Assembly: GCA_034433615.1 (NCBI GenBank)
Contig: DAOUAJ010000166.1
Location: forward strand, 1-16,162
Direction of reading: 5' to 3'
DNA length: 16,162 nucleotides
From: DAOUAJ01 sp034433615
Lineage (GTDB): Bacteria > Chloroflexota > Anaerolineae > DUEN01
Shown: positions 5,353 to 11,067 of the stretch, in pieces
How the letters are laid out: the number at the start of each line of letters is the position of its first letter
Position numbering within the stretch: position 1 is the first letter of the stretch
The notes under the pieces: model-generated
Told to the model about the DNA's origin: nothing
The model's database searches: none
What the model saw: the letters and a program-made list of their open reading frames with translations, nothing else
Position numbers and translations under genes: made by a program

Positions 5353-7263
5353 ATGCGCCTCCTGCGTTGGCGCGATTGGTCGCTGGCAACCCGGTTGACC
5401 GTGACGATGACCCTCCTGGCAGCGTTGCCGCTGCTCCTGGTCACCCTGTACAACAGTCACCGAGAGCAGGCTGAACTGCTGGCGGCGGCTCGTGCCGAGG
5501 GTCGGCAGCGCGCGCTGGGCACGGCCGCTATCGTGGACGCTCATCTGAGCGAGCGGCTGGACGACATTCAGGTATTGGCGCTGCGGCGCACCGTCCGGGA
5601 CTATCTGGCCGGAGCGACAGGCAGCCGAGACGCCCTGACGCAGGCTCTGGAGCAGGTTCAGCAGGTTTACGGTTACGTGGGTGTGGACATTTTGGACGTG
5701 GAAGGCCGGGTGGTGGCATCCACCGATCCCCGGCTGATCGGCCAGGAGCGTATCACCGACCCGGCCTTCCGTGTTGCGGTTGCCGGCCAGCTCTACGCTG
5801 GAGAACTGCACCTCCACGAAGAGACAGCCACGCCGGTGGTTCATTTGGCCGCGCCGGTCCGGGCTGAGGAGGGCCGGCTGCTGGGAGCAGTGGTCATCCA
5901 CATAAGTTTTGGCTTCATTGACCAACTGATCGCCCATGATGCCGACTTTGCCGGGCCGGGCGGTTACGGGATGTTGTGGGATGACGATGGGTTGATCCTG
6001 GCCCATAGTGCCCGCCCGGAGTTGCGCTTCACCCCACTGGTGCCACTGCCGCCCGATGTGGCGTCGCAGATCATCACCGAGCAGCGCTTCGGCGAGCGAA
6101 CGGAGGCGCTTCTGGCCTCGGCCGGGGACGAGGTGGCGGTAATGGAGAGATCGCGGGCATTGCTTTACGACCCGCAGGCCGATCCCTACCTGCGGCTGCG
6201 CACCCCGGACGGGGAGTGGACCGATGTCGTCATTGTCCCGCTGGTCAAGAAACGCTGGCTGTATGGCCTCTTCATACCCGAATCGAACCTCCTGGCCGAG
6301 GTGAAAGCTCAGACTCAGAATGCGCTGATCGCCGCCGGGCTGGCCGTCGTGGCCGCCTCGGCGGTGGGGCTGCTCCTGGCCCGCCAGATTGCCAGGCCCA
6401 TCCGCGCCGTAGCCAACGCAGCGCGGGCCATTGCTGCCGGGGAACTGGGCCAGCGCATCCGATGGCCCAGCCATGACGAGATCGGCCGGCTGGCCGCCGA
6501 TTTCGACGTCATGGCTGAGACCTTGCAGCGACACACCGCGGCGCTGGAAGCTGCTAACAAAGAGCTGGAGGCGTTCTCCTACTCCGTCTCCCACGACCTG
6601 CGGGCGCCGTTGCGGGCGATGGACGGCTTCTCCCGCATCTTGCTGGAAGAATACGCCTCGCAACTTTCGCCGGAAGCCCAGCGCTACCTGCGGCTGGTGC
6701 GCGATAGTGCCCGGCAGATGGGCCTTCTGATAGACGATCTGCTCGCCTTCTCGCGCCTGAGCCGCCAGCCGCTGAACAAACAGCCGGTCGCGCCAGCCAA
6801 GCTGGTGCGTCAGGCGCTGGAGGAGCTGCGCGCCGAGCAGGAAGGGCGGCGCATCGAGATCATCATCGGCGATCCTTCAGCAGGCTCAGGTCAGGCTCTG
6901 CCCATCTGCCAGGCCGACCCAATCTTGCTCAAACAGGTCTTCGTCAACCTCCTCTCCAACGCCCTCAAGTTCACCCGGAGGCGGGAAGTGGCGAGGATCG
7001 AGGTAGGCTATCTCCCTCGCCCAGGGGAAGGGGGTGAGGGCGGAGCCTACTTCGTTAAAGACAACGGCGTGGGCTTCGACATGCGCTACGCCGACAAGCT
7101 CTTCGGCGTCTTCCAGCGGTTACACCGCGCCGAGGAGTACGAAGGCACCGGCGTGGGCCTGGCCATCGTCCAGCGCATCATCCACCGCCACGGCGGGCGC
7201 GTCTGGGCCGAAGCGGAGGTGGACGGGGGCGCGACGTTCTACTTTACGATCCCGAAGCAATGA
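5353..7263 (+). CDS. Membrane sensor histidine kinase (dCache-HAMP-HisKA-HATPase)
   Basis: This 636-residue inner-membrane kinase is expected to autophosphorylate on His and pass phosphate to the regulator encoded next. A first membrane helix lies at about 15-33. A long extracytoplasmic double-Cache-like sensor at about 35-320 includes DVEGRVVASTDP and, later, a second domain. A second helix lies at about 324-344, followed by HAMP (345-397), HisKA with SHDLRAPLRAMDGFS (phospho-acceptor His414) and HATPase with the N box NLLSNALKF, DNGVGFD and GTGVGLAIV. The ATPase tail (RLHRAEEYEGTG) is of the phytochrome Cph1 type, whose usual partner is an Rcp1-like regulator, as found here. The strong GAGAGGGGG Shine-Dalgarno sets the start. 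Two repeat-like segments are read in frame in the ATPase domain (residues 508-515 and 554-563). The ligand is unknown. Confidence 0.93.
   Translation: MRLLRWRDWSLATRLTVTMTLLAALPLLLVTLYNSHREQAELLAAARAEGRQRALGTAAIVDAHLSERLDDIQVLALRRTVRDYLAGATGSRDALTQALEQVQQVYGYVGVDILDVEGRVVASTDPRLIGQERITDPAFRVAVAGQLYAGELHLHEETATPVVHLAAPVRAEEGRLLGAVVIHISFGFIDQLIAHDADFAGPGGYGMLWDDDGLILAHSARPELRFTPLVPLPPDVASQIITEQRFGERTEALLASAGDEVAVMERSRALLYDPQADPYLRLRTPDGEWTDVVIVPLVKKRWLYGLFIPESNLLAEVKAQTQNALIAAGLAVVAASAVGLLLARQIARPIRAVANAARAIAAGELGQRIRWPSHDEIGRLAADFDVMAETLQRHTAALEAANKELEAFSYSVSHDLRAPLRAMDGFSRILLEEYASQLSPEAQRYLRLVRDSARQMGLLIDDLLAFSRLSRQPLNKQPVAPAKLVRQALEELRAEQEGRRIEIIIGDPSAGSGQALPICQADPILLKQVFVNLLSNALKFTRRREVARIEVGYLPRPGEGGEGGAYFVKDNGVGFDMRYADKLFGVFQRLHRAEEYEGTGVGLAIVQRIIHRHGGRVWAEAEVDGGATFYFTIPKQ
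6871..6895 (+). repeat. Repeat-like insertion in frame within the kinase gene
   Basis: The DNA encoding D-PSAGSGQA (residues 507-515) begins GATCCTTCAGCAGGCTCAGG. In related kinases of this type the chain normally runs straight from IGD to LP-CQAD (as I recall the family), so about eight residues are extra. The word resembles interspersed repeats that I recall from other genomes, often read as DPSAGSGQ-like peptides. That comparison needs a search. It lies in the loop ahead of the N box, where extra residues should do little harm. Confidence 0.5.
7012..7040 (+). repeat. Palindromic repeat-like insertion in frame within the kinase gene
   Basis: CCCTCGCCC (7014-7022) pairs with GGGTGAGGG (7032-7040) around the loop AGGGGAAGG, giving a 9-bp stem with one G-T pair. 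It is translated as LPRPGEGGEGG (residues 554-564), a low-complexity stretch between the N box strand (ARIEVGY) and the FVKDNGVGF motif, where the family normally has a short loop. It looks like an inserted hairpin element that stayed in frame. Confidence 0.45.
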
Positions 7264-7264
7264 G

Positions 7265-7320
7265 GCGTGAAGCGTGTTTACGTGTTGCGTCATGGAGCAC
7301 GGAACATGCCTTACGCAATA
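7265..7320 (+). repeat. Degenerate heptamer array filling the kinase-regulator spacer
   Basis: Eight 7-bp words occupy the whole space between the kinase stop codon and the Shine-Dalgarno of the regulator. They include GCGTGAA (7265), GCGTGTT (7272), TACGTGT (7279), CGGAACA (7300) and CGCAATA (7314). The words match those of the array at 3186-3213, in both orientations. An in-frame ATG at 7260 would translate this array, but the better ribosome site lies after it. Confidence 0.5.
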
Positions 7321-7337
7321 AGAAAGGAGCCGCGATC

Positions 7338-7781
7338 ATGGTTGATAACACCGTCGAGATTCTGCTGGTCGAGGACAATCCCAATGACGTGGAGTTGACG
7401 CTCCATGCCTTGCGGAAGTACAATTTGGTCAACCACATCAATGTGGTGCGCGACGGGGCCGAGGCGCTGGAGTTTATCTTCTGCACCGGGGCTTATGCCC
7501 ACCGTCGCATCGAGAACAGCCCCAAGGTGATCCTGCTTGATCTGAGGCTGCCCAAAGTGGACGGGCTGGAGGTGCTGCAGCGCGTGAAGGCCGACCCGCG
7601 TACCCGAATCGTCCCGGTGGTGGTGCTTACCGCGTCGCGCGAGGAGCGCGACCTGGTGGAAAGCTACCAACTGGAGGCCAATAGCTACATCATCAAGCCC
7701 GTGGATTTCGGGCAGTTCACCGAGGCCGTGCGGCAAATCGGGCTCTACTGGCTGCTACTGAACCAACCGCCGGTGATTTGA
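7338..7781 (+). CDS. Single-domain response regulator, Rcp1-like
   Basis: The 147-residue protein is a lone receiver domain with no output domain. Acidic residues Glu12 and Asp13 (LLVEDNPND) bind Mg2+. Asp68 in VILLDLRLPKVDG is the phosphorylation site, and Thr98 (VLTAS) and Lys120 (IKPVD) complete the active site. The long insert before the Asp (AYAHRRIENSPK) and the DVELTLHAL start match the Rcp1 family that pairs with phytochrome-type kinases, so the kinase just upstream is its likely phosphodonor. It probably passes the signal on by protein contact. The start is the ATG at 7338, with AAGGAG (7324-7329) at good spacing. An in-frame ATG at 7260 overlaps the kinase stop and would add 26 residues coded by the repeat array, so it was not chosen. 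The last codons and the stop (GTG ATT TGA) overlap a heptamer word. Confidence 0.93.
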   Translation: MVDNTVEILLVEDNPNDVELTLHALRKYNLVNHINVVRDGAEALEFIFCTGAYAHRRIENSPKVILLDLRLPKVDGLEVLQRVKADPRTRIVPVVVLTASREERDLVESYQLEANSYIIKPVDFGQFTEAVRQIGLYWLLLNQPPVI

Positions 7782-7809
7782 GATTTTGGACTGCAGGTTG
7801 CAGATCGGA
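7775..7809 (-). repeat. Heptamer array, AATCTAA family (reverse orientation)
   Basis: On the plus strand the words GATTTGA (7775), GATTTTG (7782), GACTGCA (7789), GGTTGCA (7796) and GATCGGA (7803) follow each other with a strict 7-bp period. They are the reverse complement of the family seen at 7999-8074. The first word contains the stop codon of the response regulator. Confidence 0.6.
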
Positions 7810-7998
7810 AGGTCTCTCTCTTTCCAGCCGATCAGTGGTGCTTCGTAGCGGTTTCCATTAACAACACCAAAGGGGGAGACTACCGCAGATTGGATCTGCC
7901 GATATTTGTGCACTCAAAGTATATCCTATTTCAGGGTTAGAGTCAACATCTATCGGCTAATTAGAGCTGTCTCATTGTTAAATGCATCCATTGGATTT
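7810..7998. other. Unique spacer between two inverted heptamer arrays
   Basis: No gene is seen. The stretch is more A+T-rich than its surroundings and holds one perfect small hairpin, GCAGAT (7885-7890) and ATCTGC (7894-7899) with loop TGG, that lacks a T tract. A promoter for the hybrid kinase is expected here, but I find no convincing -35/-10 pair. Confidence 0.4.
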
Positions 7999-8074
7999 CA
8001 ATCTGCAATCTAAAATCCGAATTGCAGATTGACACCTTCGATCTGCAACCTAAAATCTGAAATCCCCAATCCGG
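7999..8074 (+). repeat. Heptamer array, AATCTAA family, with hairpin
   Basis: The words CAATCTG (7999), CAATCTA (8006) and AAATCCG (8013), and after a break AACCTAA (8047), AATCTGA (8054), AATCCCC (8061) and AATCCGG (8068), keep a 7-bp period. Positions 7998-8009 and 8021-8032 are a perfect 12-bp inverted repeat with an 11-base loop. The array runs straight into the GGAGGGG ribosome site (8073-8079) of the hybrid kinase. Confidence 0.65.
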
Positions 8075-8082
8075 AGGGGCTT

Positions 8083-11010
8083 ATGTCTGCTCCATTGCGG
8101 GTTTTGATTCTCGAAGATCGGCCGACCGACGCTGAGTTGATGTTGTACGAGCTGCGGCGAGCCGGGTTTGAGCCTGCCTGGCAGCGGGTGGAGACTGAGG
8201 CGGACTATCTCGCTGCTCTTGATCCAACCCTTGATCTTATCCTCGCCGACTACACCCTGCCGCAGTTTGACGCGCTACGAGCGCTACATTTGTTGCAGGA
8301 GCGCGGCCTGGACATTCCCTTCATCGTCGTCACCGCCACCGTCAGCGAAGAGGCGGCAGTGGAGTGCATGAAGGAGGGCGCGGCCGACTACCTGCTCAAG
8401 GATCGGCTGGCACGCCTGGGGCCGGCGGTGGAGCGGGCGCTACAGGAGAAGAGGTTACGCGACGAGAAGCGACAGGCCGAGATAGCGCTGCGGGAGAGCG
8501 AGGAGAAATACCGCGGTGTGGTCGAGCGAGCAAATGACGGCATCCTCATCATCCAGGACGCCGTCCTCAAATACGCCAACTCGCGTTTGGCAGAAATCTG
8601 GGGTGGCACGGTGGAAGAAATTACTGGCACTCCGTTTACCAGCTATATCCATCCCGATGAGCTTCTCGCGGTGGTTGATCGCTATAAGCAGCGTATGGCA
8701 GGCGAGGATGTCACACCGACGTACGAGATGGCGCTCAAGCGCAAGGACGGAAGCAGGTTCTATGTTGAAGTAAACGCGGGCAGGATCACCTATCAAGGAA
8801 AGCCTGCTGATCTCATAATCGCCCGCGACATCACCGAGCGCAAGCGTCGGGAACGGCACCTGGCTGCTCTGGCCCAGACCAGCGCCGCGCTGACCAGCGC
8901 CCTGGAGCTCGATCCGCTGCTGGAAAACATCCTCTCCGCGGCCATCGAAGCCATCCCCAATGCAGAGAAGGGTTCCATCCTCCTCCTCGACGAGGCATCC
9001 GGCGATCTGAGCATCCGCGCCCTGGCAGGCTATACCGACCCCCGCATCCGGGAGATCAGCTTCCCCAAGAAGGCTGGCTACTCCGCTCTGGCGACGCGAG
9101 AAGGTCGTCCCCTTCTCATCGCCGACGCCCGCCCCCCTGACGACTCTATCCGCTACGACGGCGAGATCGAGGAGATGCGGGCCATTCAGTCGGCTATCGT
9201 CGCTCCTCTGCGGGCCAAGGGACGGATCATCGGGGTCATCTCTCTGGACAACGCCAGCCGCAAGGGAGCTTTCGACGAGGAGGATCTGAAGGTCCTGAGC
9301 ACCCTGGCTGATCAGGTGGCTATCGCTATCGAGAACGCCCGGCTCTTCGAGGAGACCCGTCGGCTCAAGGAGTTCAACCAGAGCATCGTCCAGAGCATGT
9401 CTGAGGGCATCGCTATACAAGACGCGGATGGGGCCTTCACTTTTGTCAATCCAGCGGCAGCGGCCATGTTGGGCTATGCTCCTGAGGAGCTGCTGGGCCA
9501 GCACTGGACGGCCATCGTCCCACCCGACCAGCAGCCCATCGTCCGGGCCGCTGACGAGCGGCGCCAGCGCGGTGAGGTTGATCGCTATGAGCTGGAGTTG
9601 GTGCGTAAGGACGGCACGCGGTTCTCGGTCCTGGTCAGCGGCAGCCCCCGTTTCGAGGATGGCCACCTCGTCGGCACCCTGGCCGTCTTCACCGACATCA
9701 CTGAGCGCAAGCGGGCGGAGGCGGCGGAGCGCGAACAGCGAGCGCTGGCCGAAGCTCTGTGTGACACCGCTGCCGCCCTTGCCAGCACCCTGGACTTTGA
9801 TGATGTGTTGGATCGCATCCTGGACAACGTCGGCCGCGTGGTACCTCATGATGCCGCCAGTATCATGCTCGTCGAAGGAGGCGTCGCTCGCATCGTTCGC
9901 CGCCGGGGCTACAGCGAGCGTGGGCTGGAAGCCCAGGTGCTGGCGTTGCAGCTTCCTGTGGCTGAGTTGCCCAACCTGCGTTACATGGCCGAGACCGGAC
10001 GGCCCTTTGCCATCCCTGACACGGCTGCCTATCCTGGCTGGATGGACATGCCGGAGACTCGTTGGATACGTTCCTACGCGGGCGCGCCCATCCGTGTGAG
10101 AGGGGAGGCCATCGGCTTTATTAACCTGAACAGCGCTACTCCCTATTTCTTCAGTCAGGCTCATGCTGAACGCCTGCAAGCCTTCGCTGACCAGGCCGGC
10201 GCCGCCCTCGAGAACGCTCGTCTGTACACATCCCTCCAGGAGGCCAATGTCCAACTGCAGGCAGCAATGCGGGCCAAGGACGAGATGATCCAGAACGTCT
10301 CCCACGAGCTGCGCACCCCGCTGGCCATCATCATAGGGTTCGTCGAACTGCTAAAAAATGGAGTGTTTGGCCCCCTGACCGCCGAGCAGGAGCGCATCGT
10401 GGCCACTCTGGACAAGCAGGGCAAGCGGCTACACTTCATGGTACACCGGCTCCTGATCCTGCAGACGCTGAGGCCAGAGACGCTGCGCAAAGTCCCATTG
10501 GAGTTAGGTCCCTGGCTGTCGGGGGTGGTGCAGCCGTGGATGGATCAGCGCGCAGCAGGGATTGAAGTACGTCTGGACGTGTCCCCCAACCTGCCTCTTG
10601 TCATGGCGGACTCCGATCTGCTGGAGCAGGTGGTGGTTAACCTGCTGGACAACGCGGTTAAGTTCAGTCCGAACGGTGGGGTGGTAACGGTCCGTGCTGG
10701 AGCAGCTCCTGCCTCCTGCCTTCTGCCTCCTGCTTCCTCTCCAGCAGCGGCGGTGAGCGGTCAACAGGAGGCAGTGATCATCACGGTAACGGATCAGGGG
10801 ATCGGCATCCCGCCGGACAAGCTGGAACAGGTGTTTGAGCGGTTTTACCAGGTGGATGGGAGCGCGACGCGGCGTTTTGGCGGGATGGGGATCGGGCTGG
10901 CGCTATGTCGGGCAATTGTGAAGGCGCACGGAGGGCGGATCTGGGCCGAAAGCGAAGGGGAAGGACGCGGGAGCATTTTCTGTGTCGTGCTGCCAGTAGC
11001 GAGTGGATGA
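8083..11010 (+). CDS. Hybrid sensor histidine kinase (REC-PAS-GAF-PAS-GAF-HisKA-HATPase)
   Basis: This 975-residue soluble kinase has no membrane helix. An N-terminal receiver (1-120) carries Asp56 in LILADYTLP. PAS1 (about 135-252) ends in DITERK, GAF1 spans about 260-429, PAS2 (about 431-540) ends in DITERK, and GAF2 spans about 554-712. HisKA has VSHELRTPLA (phospho-acceptor His741), and HATPase has NLLDNAVKF, DQGIGIP and GMGIGLAL. The PAS and GAF pairs suggest two intracellular ligand or redox inputs. The N-terminal REC could be loaded by another kinase, possibly the one encoded upstream. The start at 8083 is set by GGAGGGG (8073-8079); an in-frame TTG at 8029 lies within the repeat array and is rejected. 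Residues about 875-897 are coded by an inserted heptamer array. The cognate output regulator is not in the window. Confidence 0.93.
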   Translation: MSAPLRVLILEDRPTDAELMLYELRRAGFEPAWQRVETEADYLAALDPTLDLILADYTLPQFDALRALHLLQERGLDIPFIVVTATVSEEAAVECMKEGAADYLLKDRLARLGPAVERALQEKRLRDEKRQAEIALRESEEKYRGVVERANDGILIIQDAVLKYANSRLAEIWGGTVEEITGTPFTSYIHPDELLAVVDRYKQRMAGEDVTPTYEMALKRKDGSRFYVEVNAGRITYQGKPADLIIARDITERKRRERHLAALAQTSAALTSALELDPLLENILSAAIEAIPNAEKGSILLLDEASGDLSIRALAGYTDPRIREISFPKKAGYSALATREGRPLLIADARPPDDSIRYDGEIEEMRAIQSAIVAPLRAKGRIIGVISLDNASRKGAFDEEDLKVLSTLADQVAIAIENARLFEETRRLKEFNQSIVQSMSEGIAIQDADGAFTFVNPAAAAMLGYAPEELLGQHWTAIVPPDQQPIVRAADERRQRGEVDRYELELVRKDGTRFSVLVSGSPRFEDGHLVGTLAVFTDITERKRAEAAEREQRALAEALCDTAAALASTLDFDDVLDRILDNVGRVVPHDAASIMLVEGGVARIVRRRGYSERGLEAQVLALQLPVAELPNLRYMAETGRPFAIPDTAAYPGWMDMPETRWIRSYAGAPIRVRGEAIGFINLNSATPYFFSQAHAERLQAFADQAGAALENARLYTSLQEANVQLQAAMRAKDEMIQNVSHELRTPLAIIIGFVELLKNGVFGPLTAEQERIVATLDKQGKRLHFMVHRLLILQTLRPETLRKVPLELGPWLSGVVQPWMDQRAAGIEVRLDVSPNLPLVMADSDLLEQVVVNLLDNAVKFSPNGGVVTVRAGAAPASCLLPPASSPAAAVSGQQEAVIITVTDQGIGIPPDKLEQVFERFYQVDGSATRRFGGMGIGLALCRAIVKAHGGRIWAESEGEGRGSIFCVVLPVASG
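10706..10774 (+). repeat. CTCCTGC heptamer array inside the hybrid kinase gene
   Basis: CTCCTGC (10706), CTCCTGC (10713), CTTCTGC (10720) and CTCCTGC (10727) are exact-period heptamers, followed by the degenerate TTCCTCT (10734). CTGCCTCCTG (10723-10732) is the perfect reverse complement of CAGGAGGCAG (10765-10774), so the insert has a palindromic outline. It is read in frame as APASCLLPPASS (residues 875-886), with a spacer up to QQEA, between the N box and the DQGIGIP motif. Confidence 0.7.
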
Positions 11011-11067
11011 CCAGACAGAACTTCGCCATTGTTCGTAGCACCCTACCGGTGAGCATAGGAGATGATA

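Noticed and set aside
5332..6663. 443-codon minus-strand open frame across the membrane kinase
   Set aside because: It is a shadow of the kinase; the plus-strand frame has clear membrane helices, HAMP and HisKA motifs.
7260..7337. Longer response regulator starting at the ATG at 7260
   Set aside because: The added 26 residues are translated heptamer repeat and the best Shine-Dalgarno serves the ATG at 7338, where the receiver domain begins.
8455..10305. 616-codon minus-strand open frame across the hybrid kinase
   Set aside because: It is antisense to well-defined PAS and GAF domains and has no plausible ribosome site or family motif.
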